In this document: positions 16,452 through 28,229 of the stretch, in pieces
Numbering within the stretch: position 1 is the stretch's first letter
How the letters are laid out: every line of letters begins with the position of its first letter
DNA from: Sphingomonas sp. LY29
Lineage (GTDB): Bacteria > Pseudomonadota > Alphaproteobacteria > Sphingomonadales > Sphingomonadaceae
NCBI RefSeq assembly: GCF_035593985.1
Contig: NZ_CP141587.1
Span: 1,541,001 to 1,605,000 of the forward strand
Reading direction: 5' to 3'
DNA length: 64,000 nucleotides
Made by a program: the position numbers and the translations under genes
The notes under the pieces: generated by a model
What the model saw: the letters and a program-made list of their open reading frames with translations, nothing else
Told to the model about the DNA's origin: nothing
Database searches by the model: none

Positions 16452-17555
16452 ATGAAGGCGACGATCGAACGGGCGACCCTCCTCAAGAGCCTGGGCCATG
16501 TCCAGTCGGTGGTCGAACGCCGCAACACCATTCCCATCCTGTCGAACGTGCTGATCGAGGCCAAGGAAGACGGCTCGCTCCGCCTGATGGCCACCGACCT
16601 TGACCTGCAGGTCGACGAAAGCGTTCCCGCGCAGGTCAGCCAGGCCGGCGCCACCACCGTCTCCGCGCACACCTTTTTCGACATCGTCCGCAAGCTCCCC
16701 GAAGGCAGCCAGGTCGAACTCAGCGCCTCGGACGGCAAGATGCAGGTCGTCGCCGGCCGCGCCCGCTTCAACCTGTCGACCCTGCCGCGCGACGATTTCC
16801 CGGTCATCGCCGAAGGCGAACTGCCGACCCGCTTCGAACTTCCCGCCGCGACGCTTCGCCAGATCATCGACAAGACGCGCTTCGCCATCTCCAGCGAAGA
16901 GACTCGCTACTATCTGATGGGCATTTTCCTGCACGTCGCCGACGACAAGCTGAAGGCCGCGGCGACCGACGGACACCGCCTTGCCCGCGTCACGGTCGAC
17001 AAGCCCGACGGCGCCGACGGCATGCCCGACATCATCATTCCCAAGAAGTGCGTCGGCGAACTGCGCAAGCTGCTCGACGAGGTCGAAGGCACGCTCGAAG
17101 TCTCGCTGTCGGCGACCAAGGTCCGCTTCGGCATGGGCAGCGCGGTGCTGACCAGCAAGCTGATCGACGGCACCTTTCCCGACTACAACCGCGTCATTCC
17201 GACCGGCAACGACAAGCTGCTCAAGCTCGATCCCAAAAGCTTCATGGCCGGGGTCGACCGCGTCGCCACCATCGCCAGCGAAAAGACCCGTGCGGTCAAG
17301 ATGGCGGTCGACCGCGACCGCGTCACGCTAAGCGTCACCAGCCCCGAGAACGGCCTCGCGGTCGAGGAAATCCCCGCCGACTATGGCAGCGACAATATCG
17401 AGATCGGCTTCAACGCCCGCTATCTGATGGACATCCTCCACGAGATCGACGGCGACACGGTCGAAGTCCACCTCGCCGACGCCGCCGCCCCGACGCTTCT
17501 TCGCGAAAACGACAAGGCCGCGGCGCTCTACGTCCTGATGCCGATGCGGGTCTGA
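16452..17555 (+). CDS. dnaN: DNA polymerase III subunit beta (sliding clamp)
   Basis: A 367-residue clamp with three repeated domains. Recognisable segments are VVERRNTIPILSNVLIEA, LMATDLDLQV, FAISSEETRYYLMGIFL, ATDGHRLARV, IPKKCVGEL and the C-terminal ALYVLMPMRV. It is a ring-shaped dimer that tethers Pol III to DNA. A TATAAC element at 16413-16418 could be its -10 box but the -35 is weak. dnaA is not adjacent and no cluster of DnaA boxes is seen, so this is a dispersed version of the dnaA-dnaN-recF-gyrB block. Confidence 0.98.
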   Translation: MKATIERATLLKSLGHVQSVVERRNTIPILSNVLIEAKEDGSLRLMATDLDLQVDESVPAQVSQAGATTVSAHTFFDIVRKLPEGSQVELSASDGKMQVVAGRARFNLSTLPRDDFPVIAEGELPTRFELPAATLRQIIDKTRFAISSEETRYYLMGIFLHVADDKLKAAATDGHRLARVTVDKPDGADGMPDIIIPKKCVGELRKLLDEVEGTLEVSLSATKVRFGMGSAVLTSKLIDGTFPDYNRVIPTGNDKLLKLDPKSFMAGVDRVATIASEKTRAVKMAVDRDRVTLSVTSPENGLAVEEIPADYGSDNIEIGFNARYLMDILHEIDGDTVEVHLADAAAPTLLRENDKAAALYVLMPMRV

Positions 17556-17562
17556 TCCGACC

Positions 17563-18303
17563 GTGCGTACCCTGTTCGTCGCTGCCGTTCTCGCTTTGTC
17601 GTCACTGACGGCAGCGCCGTCGTTCGGCCAGACATCGACAAATGCGTCGGTCGAACGGCCGAGCGAAGCCGAGGCGCTGGCCTTCGTTCAGGCCTGGTCG
17701 CCGTCCGATCTGCGACGGGCGGCAGAACTGTCGATCCTGCGAAAGAGCTTCATTCCCGGCCTGAAGAAGAACCCGGACGCGGCGAAGATGCTGGAGGCCT
17801 TTCCCGCGTTGGGCCCGGCCATGATCGACGCGATGACAAGCCAGATCGACGTTTTCATCGCCGAGCATGACGCGCGCTTCTTCCCACGGGCTGCGGCCAT
17901 CGTCCGGTCGGGCATGTCGCGATCGGACGCGCTCACCCTCACGACCTTTTATCGTTCCGAATTGGGCCGCAAGACGCTGACGATGTCGGGCGAAAATGCC
18001 GATGGCGACGAAGTCATCGAGCGCGCCCTGGCGAAGAAGCCGATCGACATCGGCGTGACGCAGCGGCAGGTGATGCGGGCAGGGCTCCGCACCTTCGTGG
18101 GCTTGACCGAGGCGGAGCGGTCCGAAATCGCCGCGACCTTCGACACGTCGGCTGGCCGCAACTTCAGAAAGTTGATGCCCGCCCTGCAGAAACTCCAGAC
18201 CGAGCTTGCCGTCGATCCGGGGCCGAAGTTCAAGGCGGGAACCGAAAAGGCGATGGCGGCCGCGTTCGAGCGCGTCACGGGCGCACGGGTCAATAAGAAC
18301 TGA
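17563..18303 (+). CDS. DUF2059 domain protein, exported
   Basis: A 246-residue protein starting with GTG, with a signal peptide ending near PSFGQ (residue 23). The body is alpha-helical; DALTLTTFYRSELGRKTLTM fits the DUF2059 pattern in which a helix is followed by FY.SplG.K. A second related helix set occurs after residue 160. It is likely periplasmic and of unknown function. It begins 7 bases after dnaN and may be co-transcribed with it. No good Shine-Dalgarno is visible. Confidence 0.7.
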   Translation: MRTLFVAAVLALSSLTAAPSFGQTSTNASVERPSEAEALAFVQAWSPSDLRRAAELSILRKSFIPGLKKNPDAAKMLEAFPALGPAMIDAMTSQIDVFIAEHDARFFPRAAAIVRSGMSRSDALTLTTFYRSELGRKTLTMSGENADGDEVIERALAKKPIDIGVTQRQVMRAGLRTFVGLTEAERSEIAATFDTSAGRNFRKLMPALQKLQTELAVDPGPKFKAGTEKAMAAAFERVTGARVNKN

Positions 18304-18335
18304 GCTGCGCTAGCCTGAATGGCGCGCCAGCATCT

Positions 18336-18761
18336 CTACCGTTTCTTCTTCAACCGTCGTGCATTGGCCGTCGCGGCGGCGTGGATCGGGCGCATCGCGC
18401 GGTTGGAACTGGCCAGCGCGGCGCTGCCGAGCCGCTGACCGCGCGCCACCATCGCCTGCGCGGCGCGTGGCGTCGGGACCTGCCCCATCATCATCTGGCC
18501 GATCGCGACCGCTTGCGCGCTCATGTCCGACTGCATCGCCATCCAGTCGCGCGCCAGACTCGCGCCCGCGGTGCCGAACGCCATTCCCTTCTCGCTGACC
18601 ATCAGGCCAAGCTCGACATGATCGGCATTCAACGGATCGCTCATCGCGTTCTCGATCGATTTGGTCCGATGCTTGACCACTTCCTGCGACGCCAGGAATG
18701 TCTCGCTCATCATCGTGCCGGCGCGCATCAGGCGCTGCCATTCGATCCACGGATTGACCAT
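18336..18761 (-). CDS. Phasin-like helical protein
   Basis: A 141-residue alpha-helical protein beginning MVNPWIEWQRLMRAG and continuing with Met/Ala-rich helices (SETFLASQEVV, VELGLMVSEKGMAFG, MAIGQMMMG) and a basic tail RRLKKKR. Small helical proteins of this sort in alphaproteobacteria are often assigned to phasins, which coat polyhydroxyalkanoate granules, but there is no diagnostic motif. AAGGGG lies 6 bases before the ATG. It is divergent from recF and convergent with DUF2059. Treat the functional label as a guess; the coding call is firm. Confidence 0.6.
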   Translation of the reverse strand: MVNPWIEWQRLMRAGTMMSETFLASQEVVKHRTKSIENAMSDPLNADHVELGLMVSEKGMAFGTAGASLARDWMAMQSDMSAQAVAIGQMMMGQVPTPRAAQAMVARGQRLGSAALASSNRAMRPIHAAATANARRLKKKR

Positions 18762-18845
18762 CTTCGACCCCTTCGCTGCGTCGCACGACCCTAGCGAACC
18801 GCGACGCATGCTTGTTCCACTCGCCCGACGCGCTACCACCGGACG

Positions 18846-19922
18846 GTGATCACGCGCCTCACCCTGACCGATTTCCGCAACCATGGCGAGGCGCAGCTTC
18901 TCGCCTCGCCGGGCTTCGTGCTGCTGTCGGGCCCGAATGGCGCGGGCAAGACCAACATCCTCGAGGCCGTCTCCCTCCTCACCCCCGGTCGCGGCCTTCG
19001 CGGCGCCAGCCTCGGCGAAATGGCGCGCAAGGACGGCCCTGGCGGCTTCGGCGTCGCGGCCCGGCTCGCTCCCTCGTCGGGCGATCCGGTCGACGTCGCC
19101 ACCGGCACGCTCGCCGCCGCGCCCGAACGGCGGCAGGTGCGGATCAACGGCGCCGCGGCCAGCGTCAATGCCTTGTCAGAATGGCTGTCGGTGCTGTGGC
19201 TGACGCCGGCAATGGACCGCCTGTTCGCCGACAGTGCGGGCAATCGGCGCCGCTTCCTCGACCGGCTGACGCTGGCGCTTGAGCCGGGCCATGCGCGCCA
19301 CGCCTCGCGCTACGAAGCGGCGATGCGCGCGCGCAACAAATTGCTTGCCGAGCCTGACGGCGCCGATCCCGACTGGCTCGCAGCGCTCGAAGCGGGGATG
19401 GCCGACCATGGTGCGCTGCTCGGTGAAGCCCGCGCCCGCACCGTCGCGTCGCTGAGCGAAGCCGCCGATATCGCCACCGACGACGACTTTCCCCGCGCCG
19501 GGCTCTCGCTTGATGGCTGGGACGGCGGCGATCTGGCGGCAGCGCTCAAGGCCTCGCGTGGCCGCGACGGCGCGGCAGGACGCGCGACGGTCGGCCCGCA
19601 CCGCCAGGACCTCGGCGTCACCTATCTCGCCAAGAATCAGCCCGCCGCACTCGGCTCGACTGGCGAGCAAAAGGCGCTGCTGCTCGGCCTCATCCTCGCT
19701 CACGCCGACCTCGTTGCCGACCGTCGCGGCGCGCCGCCGATCCTGCTGCTCGACGAGGTGGCGGCGCATCTCGATCCGCGCCGCCGCGCTGCCCTGTTCG
19801 CGCGTCTCGAAGGTCGCGGGCAGGTGTGGATGACCGCAACCGAACCCAGCCTGTTCGACGAAGTCCCCGGCGGCCGGACCAGCCACTTTTACGTCGAGGA
19901 TGGCCACGTCCGGGGCGGGTGA
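18846..19922 (+). CDS. recF: DNA replication and repair protein RecF
   Basis: A 358-residue SMC-like ATPase: [12 protein letters not shown] at the N-terminus, Walker [26 protein letters not shown], the signature region [18 protein letters not shown] and Walker [14 protein letters not shown]. It loads RecA at gapped DNA with RecO/RecR. The start is GTG. It lies 2.4 kb from dnaN and 3.3 kb from gyrB with unrelated genes between, so the ancestral cluster has been opened. Confidence 0.97.
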   Translation: MITRLTLTDFRNHGEAQLLASPGFVLLSGPNGAGKTNILEAVSLLTPGRGLRGASLGEMARKDGPGGFGVAARLAPSSGDPVDVATGTLAAAPERRQVRINGAAASVNALSEWLSVLWLTPAMDRLFADSAGNRRRFLDRLTLALEPGHARHASRYEAAMRARNKLLAEPDGADPDWLAALEAGMADHGALLGEARARTVASLSEAADIATDDDFPRAGLSLDGWDGGDLAAALKASRGRDGAAGRATVGPHRQDLGVTYLAKNQPAALGSTGEQKALLLGLILAHADLVADRRGAPPILLLDEVAAHLDPRRRAALFARLEGRGQVWMTATEPSLFDEVPGGRTSHFYVEDGHVRGG

Positions 19923-19923
19923 C

Positions 19924-19951
19924 TGGACAAATCCGCCCGGTCGCTTATATT
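19924..19951 (+). promoter_or_regulatory. Sigma70-type promoter for the DEAD-box helicase gene
   Basis: TGGACA (19924-19929) and TATATT (19946-19951) are separated by 16 bases, each matching its consensus in five of six positions. It starts right after the recF stop. Transcription from about 19958 would give a leader of about 175 bases before the helicase start, long enough for regulatory structure, as is known for cold-induced helicase mRNAs. Confidence 0.6.
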
Positions 19952-20133
19952 GCACCGCAACACGAGACGCCTTTGCAAGCGGCGTGATCGGAGTCTTCCC
20001 CGACAAAGGGATGTCCGGCCCGCGTCTCGACCCAGCTACCAAGCTCTCCATTTCACGCGGGGTGCACAACCCAACCCCTGGCGGGTCCGTGTCGTTCGAC
20101 GCGGGCGTCCGCCTGTTCATACTGGAATATCTT

Positions 20134-21609
20134 TTGACCAAATTCACCGACCTCGGGCTCTCGCAGCCCCTTCTCGATGCACTCGCCACCAAGAATTACT
20201 CGGTGCCGACGCCGATTCAGGCGCAGGCCATCCCGACCGTCCTGACCGGACGCGACCTGCTTGGCATCGCGCAGACCGGCACCGGCAAGACCGCGGCGTT
20301 CATGCTGCCGTCGCTCGACCGGCTCGCCAATCCGCGCGTCCATCCGATCGCCAAGCGCGTGCGGATGCTCGTCCTTGCGCCGACGCGTGAGCTCGCCAGC
20401 CAAATCGCCGAAAGCGCGCGCACCTATTCGAAGAACGTTCATCTCAGCGTCGACGTGATCTTCGGCGGTACCGCGCCGATGAAGAGCGTCCGCGCCGTGG
20501 CGCGCGGCCTCGACGTGCTCGTCGCGACCCCCGGCCGCCTGCTCGACCTCGTCGACCAGCGTGCGATCGATCTTAGCCGCCTCGAAATTCTCGTCCTCGA
20601 CGAGGCCGACCAGATGCTCGACCTCGGCTTCATCCACGCGCTGAAGCGGATCGTGCAGATCGTCCCGAAGCAGCGCCAGACGCTGTTCTTCTCGGCAACG
20701 ATGCCCAAGGCGATCAAGCAACTCGCGGACACCTACCTCACCAACCCGGCCGAAGTGTCGGTGACGCCGGCGGCGACCACGGTCGACCGCATCGCGCAGA
20801 CCGTGACGCACGTGAACCAGGCCGAAAAGGCCGCGCTGCTTACCCTGATGCTGAAGAAGGGCGATGCCGAACGCACGCTCGTGTTCAGCCGTACCAAGCA
20901 TGGCGCCGACAAGATCGTCCGCCAGCTTGCCGCGTCGGGGATCGAAAGCGTCGCCATCCACGGCAACAAGTCGCAGCCGCAGCGTGAGCGCGCCATGGCC
21001 GCGTTCAAGTCGGGCCAGGCGCCGGTGCTGATCGCGACCGACATCGCCGCGCGCGGGATCGACATCCCGGGCGTCAGCCACGTCGTCAACTTCGACCTGC
21101 CCGACGTTCCGGAGCAATATGTCCACCGCATCGGCCGCACCGCGCGCGCCGGCGCCGACGGCATCGCGCTCGCGTTCTGCAGCCCTGACGAGCGCCTCAA
21201 CCTGCGCGATATCGAGAAGACCACGCGTCTTCGCATTCCGGTGTCGCCGCTTCCCGAAGGGTTCGTCGCGGCCGCGGCGGCGCTCAAGGCGCTCAAGCTT
21301 CCTCCCTCGGCCCGCGAAGAGCGTGGCGGCGGCGGTGGTCGCGGCAGCCCGCGTGGCGGGGAACGCCGCGATCGCGACGGCCAGCGTTTCGGTCGTCCGG
21401 CCGCTCCGCGCGCCGCGATCCAGCCGACCGGCGGCCAGCGCCGCGACGACGGTCCGCGCTCCAACTCGACCCCGCGCATCGCGACGGGCGAAGGCGCCCC
21501 GCGCCCTCAGCGCACCGGTCCCGGTGGCGGCCCCAAGCGTCCGTTCAACGGTCGTCGGGGCGGCCCCGGTGGCGGCGGCGGCGGTCGTCCGCAGCGCGCG
21601 CAGGGCTGA
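20134..21609 (+). CDS. DEAD-box ATP-dependent RNA helicase
   Basis: A 491-residue RhlE/CsdA-type helicase: Q motif around TPIQAQAIP, motif I AQTGTGKT, Ia PTRELASQI, Ib TPGRLLD, II DEAD, III SAT, V ATDIAARGID and VI HRIGRTARAG. A Gly/Arg-rich RNA-binding tail (about residues 395-491) follows. It remodels structured RNA in ribosome assembly or mRNA decay, often in the cold. The TTG at 20134 begins the Q-motif region and is the best start; the frame stays open upstream for 78 codons into recF, so a longer protein cannot be excluded, but that stretch shows no helicase homology. Confidence 0.92.
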   Translation: MTKFTDLGLSQPLLDALATKNYSVPTPIQAQAIPTVLTGRDLLGIAQTGTGKTAAFMLPSLDRLANPRVHPIAKRVRMLVLAPTRELASQIAESARTYSKNVHLSVDVIFGGTAPMKSVRAVARGLDVLVATPGRLLDLVDQRAIDLSRLEILVLDEADQMLDLGFIHALKRIVQIVPKQRQTLFFSATMPKAIKQLADTYLTNPAEVSVTPAATTVDRIAQTVTHVNQAEKAALLTLMLKKGDAERTLVFSRTKHGADKIVRQLAASGIESVAIHGNKSQPQRERAMAAFKSGQAPVLIATDIAARGIDIPGVSHVVNFDLPDVPEQYVHRIGRTARAGADGIALAFCSPDERLNLRDIEKTTRLRIPVSPLPEGFVAAAAALKALKLPPSAREERGGGGGRGSPRGGERRDRDGQRFGRPAAPRAAIQPTGGQRRDDGPRSNSTPRIATGEGAPRPQRTGPGGGPKRPFNGRRGGPGGGGGGRPQRAQG

Positions 21610-21637
21610 CCCTCGCCAGCCTGAAACGTTTCGGTTA

Positions 21638-21669
21638 GGTCATGAAGCGGGAGGAACCGCTTCATGACC
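21638..21669 (+). promoter_or_regulatory. Perfect hairpin containing the S41 peptidase start codon
   Basis: Positions 21638-21650 and 21657-21669 are perfect 13-base complements around the loop GAGGAA (21651-21656). The loop contains the Shine-Dalgarno of the downstream gene and the 3' arm contains its ATG (21664-21666). In mRNA this would bury the start codon in a 13-bp stem. It could also serve as a terminator for the helicase gene (no T-run) or, as DNA, as a protein operator. Confidence 0.65.
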
Positions 21670-23109
21670 AGGGCCTTCGACCGGCGCTCGATGCTCGTCG
21701 CGCTTGGCGCGGCGGGCCTTCCCTTCCCGGCCTTCGGCGCCACGCCGCGTAGCGACCCGCAATGGGTTCGCGCGCTCCTGCTGGCACTCCATCCCGGCCT
21801 GTTCCGCTACCAGTCGCCCGCCGAGTTCGACGCGCGCCATGCCGCCTTCGAGCGCGCATGGAACGCCACCGACCGGTTCGAGCCGCGCTACCTCGCGCTG
21901 TCGCGGCTGCTCGCGTCGATCCGCTGCGGGCACAGCTACGTAAATCCCTACAATCAATCGAAGGCCGTGATCGCGCGGCTGACCGGCGGCCGGCGCCTGC
22001 TGCCGTTCCGCTTCCGCTGGATCGGCGGGCGAATGGTCGTTACCGGCGATCCGCACCGCACCGGCCTCCGTCCGGGCACGCAGATCCTCTCGGTCGACCG
22101 CGTGCCGACCCAGCGCATCCTTGCCGCGCTGATGCCGCTGGCGCGCGCCGACGGCGGCAACGACGCCAAGCGGATCGACCTGATGGAAGTGCGCGGAGAG
22201 GATGAGTTCGAAGCCTTCGACCTGTTCCATCCTTTGCTGTTCGCGGTCGGGCCGACCGTACAGCTCGGGCTCGTCCATCCCGACGGGCGACGCGACATGC
22301 GCCGGGTCGCGACGGTCGATCGCGCGGCGCGTCTCGCGGCCCGCCCCGCCGATCCGCCCAAGGGCGATTCGGCGCCCATCTGGACCTTTGAACGCCGCGG
22401 CCCCGCCGCGCTGATGACCATGCCCGGGTGGGCGCTCTACGACAGCAAGTGGGACTGGAAGGGCTGGATCGACCAGCGTTTCGCCGAGATGGCCTCGTCG
22501 GGCACGCGCGGCCTAGTCGTCGACATCCGCGCCAACGAGGGCGGGCTCGATTGCGGGGACGAGATCATCGCGCACCTGGTCGATCGCCCGCTGCCCCCGC
22601 AATCGTCGCGGCGGCTGGTGCGCTTCCGCTCGGTCCCGACCGACCTGCGTCCACCGCTCGACACCTGGGACAAGAGCTTCATGGAGCTAGGCAAGGATGC
22701 GCGCCCGGCGCCGGGCGGCTTCTTCCGATTGCCCGATGCCGACAGCGGCGGATCGAACGCGATCGCGCCGCGCGCGCCGCGCTTCCGGGGAAAGGTCGCG
22801 GTGCTCACCTCCGCAACCAACAGCTCGGCCACCTTCGGCTTTGCCGAGCGCATCAAGCAGGCGCGGCTGGCGACGCTCGTGGGCGCGCCGACCGGCGGCA
22901 ACCGCGGCGGAATCAACGGCGGCGCCTTCTTCTTCGCGCGCCTGCCGGACAGCGGGATCGAGTTCGACCTCCCGCTGATCGGCATCTTCCCCGACGTGCC
23001 GCAGCCCGATGCTGGCATCCTCCCCGACGTCGCGGTTCCGGTGACGGCCCGCGCAATCGCGCAGGGTCGTGACGAGGCGCTCGAACGGGCGCTTCGCATC
23101 GTTGCCTGA
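21664..23109 (+). CDS. S41 family peptidase (C-terminal processing protease-like), exported
   Basis: A 481-residue protein. The N-terminus FDRRSMLVALGAAGLPFPAFGA looks like a Tat-type signal (twin Arg, hydrophobic stretch, AxA). The middle contains a PDZ-like segment (RTGLRPGTQILSVDRVPT) and the C-terminal half the S41 core: VVDIRANEGG, VLTSATNSSATFGFAERIKQ with the probable nucleophile Ser, and GAPTGGNRGGINGG. It probably cleaves periplasmic peptides. The start at 21664 keeps the twin arginines. Translation may be limited by the hairpin that includes its start codon. Confidence 0.85.
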   Translation: MTRAFDRRSMLVALGAAGLPFPAFGATPRSDPQWVRALLLALHPGLFRYQSPAEFDARHAAFERAWNATDRFEPRYLALSRLLASIRCGHSYVNPYNQSKAVIARLTGGRRLLPFRFRWIGGRMVVTGDPHRTGLRPGTQILSVDRVPTQRILAALMPLARADGGNDAKRIDLMEVRGEDEFEAFDLFHPLLFAVGPTVQLGLVHPDGRRDMRRVATVDRAARLAARPADPPKGDSAPIWTFERRGPAALMTMPGWALYDSKWDWKGWIDQRFAEMASSGTRGLVVDIRANEGGLDCGDEIIAHLVDRPLPPQSSRRLVRFRSVPTDLRPPLDTWDKSFMELGKDARPAPGGFFRLPDADSGGSNAIAPRAPRFRGKVAVLTSATNSSATFGFAERIKQARLATLVGAPTGGNRGGINGGAFFFARLPDSGIEFDLPLIGIFPDVPQPDAGILPDVAVPVTARAIAQGRDEALERALRIVA

Positions 23110-23261
23110 AATGGCCAAAAAGCTTGGCTTGATGCGCGTCATCTGCCATGGTGGCGGCATGATTTTTCGCGCCTTGCGGGCCGCCGATTTGCCGACCGGA
23201 TTTCCGCCCCGCCGCCCCTTCGCGAACTAAGTCGAAACCACTCCACTTACCCTCAGGATAA

Positions 23262-25799
<2,538 letters not shown>

Positions 25800-25833
25800 G
25801 GAACACCGGGGGGCGGCAACGGTTGGCGCTGCG

Positions 25834-26604
25834 ATGACCGCGTCCCCCACCATCACCGTCGCGTCGTACAATATGCGCAAAGCGATCGGGATTGATCGCA
25901 AGCGTAACCCCGACCGCATCCTCGACGTGCTCCGGCAGATCGACGCCGACGTCGTCGCGCTGCAGGAGGCCGACAAGCGCTTCGGGACGCGCGCATCGGC
26001 GGTCCCGCACGAGCTGATCGACGGCCACGGCCTCTATAAGCCGGTCGAATTCGGGGTCAGCCATTCGCGGCTCGCCCACGCCTTTCCGTTCGGCGAGCGG
26101 CTCGAAACGCGCCTCGGCCTCGCAACCCGCAACCTCGGCTGGCACGGCAATGCGTTGCTGGTGAAGCGCGATGTCGAGGTGATCGACATGGAAGCGCTGC
26201 ACCTGCCGACGCTCGAACCGCGCGGTGCGGTGATGGCCGAGCTCGACGTGCGCGGGCAGCATTTGCGCGTGATCGGCATGCACCTCGACCTCAGCGGGCT
26301 GTGGCGGCGGCGGCAGGTACGCAGCATCATCGCCCACCTCGCCAAGCGCCACCGGCCGATGCCGACCGTGCTGATGGGTGACACCAATGAATGGCGCGCC
26401 GCGGGCGGATGCCTGGGCGAGTTCGGCGACTGCTACCGGATCGCGCCGACCGGCCCCAGCTTCCACAGCCGCCGCCCGATCGCCTCGCTCGACCGAATCC
26501 TGGTCCATACCTCGCTCAGGATCGAGGCCGCCGGCGTCCATGCCAGTCCCGAAGCGCGCAAGGGCAGCGATCACCTGCCGGTGTGGGCACGGCTCGGCGT
26601 CTGA
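25834..26604 (+). CDS. Endonuclease/exonuclease/phosphatase (EEP) family hydrolase
   Basis: A 256-residue metal-dependent hydrolase with all EEP landmarks in order: SYNMRKAIG (metal Asn), VVALQEAD (Glu), GMHLDL, LMGDTNEW (Asp/Asn), SLDRILV and GSDHLPVWARL (catalytic His). The fold covers DNases, phosphodiesterases and phospholipases, so the substrate is open. There is no signal peptide. It starts 34 bases after gyrB, may be co-transcribed with it, and converges on rpoN. Confidence 0.88.
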   Translation: MTASPTITVASYNMRKAIGIDRKRNPDRILDVLRQIDADVVALQEADKRFGTRASAVPHELIDGHGLYKPVEFGVSHSRLAHAFPFGERLETRLGLATRNLGWHGNALLVKRDVEVIDMEALHLPTLEPRGAVMAELDVRGQHLRVIGMHLDLSGLWRRRQVRSIIAHLAKRHRPMPTVLMGDTNEWRAAGGCLGEFGDCYRIAPTGPSFHSRRPIASLDRILVHTSLRIEAAGVHASPEARKGSDHLPVWARLGV

Positions 26605-26698
26605 CGGTCCGGCTTAGATAAGACTGGAAATGTAGGAAATTTCTTGTCAGCCTCGCGTGGCGCACTGGTTAAATCAGCCCCGGATGCCCGCGACGCGT

Positions 26699-26743
26699 AA
26701 GTTCGCAAATCAGGCCTCAAAAGTGGCCTCACTCCACGAACTT
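26699..26743. terminator. Nested stem-loop between the EEP and rpoN genes
   Basis: Outer arms AAGTTCG (26699-26705) and CGAACTT (26737-26743) are perfectly complementary, with an inner stem AGGCC (26712-26716) / GGCCT (26725-26729) and an 8-base loop. It lies in the 146-base region between two convergent genes, which is visibly AT-richer than the surroundings. No T-run follows on either strand. It may be a bidirectional 3' element. Confidence 0.35.
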
Positions 26744-26750
26744 TGTGAAC

Positions 26751-28211
26751 TTAACCGCCCGCCATCTTTCGCTGGCGGCGGCGCTGGATCGACGATCCGA
26801 TCCCCATCGCCTCGCGATATTTGGCGACCGTCCGCCGGGCGAGGTCGAACCCCTGCGCCTTCAACAGGTCGACCAGCGTGTCGTCGCTCAGTATCTCCTC
26901 CTCGGCCGCGATCAGCTTGCCGATCGCGGCCTTGACCGCCTCGGCCGCCGCGCCCTCGCCGCTGTCGCTGCCGACGCCCGATCCGAAGAAATACTTCAGC
27001 TCGAACTGCCCGCGGTCGCACGACAGATATTTGTTCGAGGTCACCCGGCTGACGGTCGATTCATGCATCCCGATTGCCTCGGCTACCTTCGCCAGCGTCA
27101 GCGGGCGCATCTCGGCCACCCCGCGCTCGAAGAAGCCCTGCTGGGCGCGCACGATCTCGGTCGCGACCTTGACGATCGTTTGCGCGCGCTGGTCGAGCGC
27201 CTTCACCAGCCAGTGCGCGCTCGCCAGCGATTCCGACAGCCACGCCTTCGACGCCTTGTCGGTTGCCCCCGCCTTCAGCTCGGCATGATAGCGGCGGTTG
27301 ACCAGCACGCGCGGAAGCGCGGCGTTGTTGAGCTCGACCCGCCAACCCTCCTTCGTCCGCCGCACGAACAGGTCGGCGACGATCGCCTCAGGCTCCTTCG
27401 TGACGAAGCGGCAGCCGGGCTTGGGATCATAGGTGCGAAGCTCGCGCACCATGTCGGCGAGATCCTCTTCATCGACCCCGCAGATGCGCCGAAGGTCCGT
27501 CATCCGCCCCCGCGCGAGCAGGTCGAGGTTCGCGATTAGCCGCGCCATCGCCGGGTCGTAGCGGTCGGCCGCCTTGGCCTGCAGCGCGATGCACTCCTCC
27601 AGGCTCCGTGCGGCGATGCCCGGCGGGTCGAGCGATTGCACCAGCGCCAGCGCAGCCTCGGCCTCGCGCATCGTCCCGCCGATTTCCTCGGCGATGACCG
27701 ACAGGTCGGTGTCGAGGTAGCCCGTCTCTTCAAGCTCGTGGACGATCGCCGCCGCCAGCCGCCCCTCGGTCCCGCCGACGCCATGAAGCTGCGCCATCAG
27801 ATGCTCGCACAGCCCGCTCTCGCACGCCTCCAGCCGGTCAAAGTCGAACGCCTCGCCGCCGCCGCTGCCGCTGCCGACATCGGCCAGGCTGTCGGTCTCC
27901 AGCGCGCTCTCGCGCCAATCGATGTCGACCGGGCTGTCGTCGGTCCCCGCCATTCGCCCGATCAGTTCGTCGGCGCCGGTCGGGTCGATTGCCTCGTCGC
28001 CAGTCTCGCGGTCGGGGCGAACGATCACGTCGTCGGGGGTCGCGCCCTCGGACGATCGCGCCTCGAGCAATGGGTTCTTGGCCAATTCCTCGGCGATGAC
28101 CGCTTCGATTTCGAGGTTGCTGAGCGCGAGCAGCTTGATCGCCGCCTGCAGCTGCTGGCTCATCACCAGCGACTGCGACACCCGAATGTCGATACGCGGA
28201 CCCAGCCCCAT
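26751..28211 (-). CDS. rpoN: RNA polymerase sigma-54 factor
   Basis: A 486-residue sigma-54: region I (SQSLVMSQQLQAAIKLLALSNLEI, activator interaction), an acidic low-complexity region II (about 50-120), region III core-binding domain, the helix-turn-helix, and the RpoN box ARRTVAKYRE near the C-terminus that reads the -24 element. It directs activator-dependent transcription, for example for nitrogen or motility genes. It is last in the lptC-lptA-lptB-rpoN operon. TAGAAT lies 7 bases before the ATG and no Shine-Dalgarno is seen, so a separate start is possible. The usual downstream hpf and ptsN are absent. Confidence 0.97.
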   Translation of the reverse strand: MGLGPRIDIRVSQSLVMSQQLQAAIKLLALSNLEIEAVIAEELAKNPLLEARSSEGATPDDVIVRPDRETGDEAIDPTGADELIGRMAGTDDSPVDIDWRESALETDSLADVGSGSGGGEAFDFDRLEACESGLCEHLMAQLHGVGGTEGRLAAAIVHELEETGYLDTDLSVIAEEIGGTMREAEAALALVQSLDPPGIAARSLEECIALQAKAADRYDPAMARLIANLDLLARGRMTDLRRICGVDEEDLADMVRELRTYDPKPGCRFVTKEPEAIVADLFVRRTKEGWRVELNNAALPRVLVNRRYHAELKAGATDKASKAWLSESLASAHWLVKALDQRAQTIVKVATEIVRAQQGFFERGVAEMRPLTLAKVAEAIGMHESTVSRVTSNKYLSCDRGQFELKYFFGSGVGSDSGEGAAAEAVKAAIGKLIAAEEEILSDDTLVDLLKAQGFDLARRTVAKYREAMGIGSSIQRRRQRKMAGG

Positions 28212-28229
28212 GGCCGCTATTCTAGCACG

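Noticed and set aside
23132..23230. A 32-codon reading frame between the S41 peptidase and gyrB genes
   Set aside because: It has no ribosome-binding sequence, no recognisable motif, and an Arg/Pro-rich composition typical of chance frames in GC-rich DNA.
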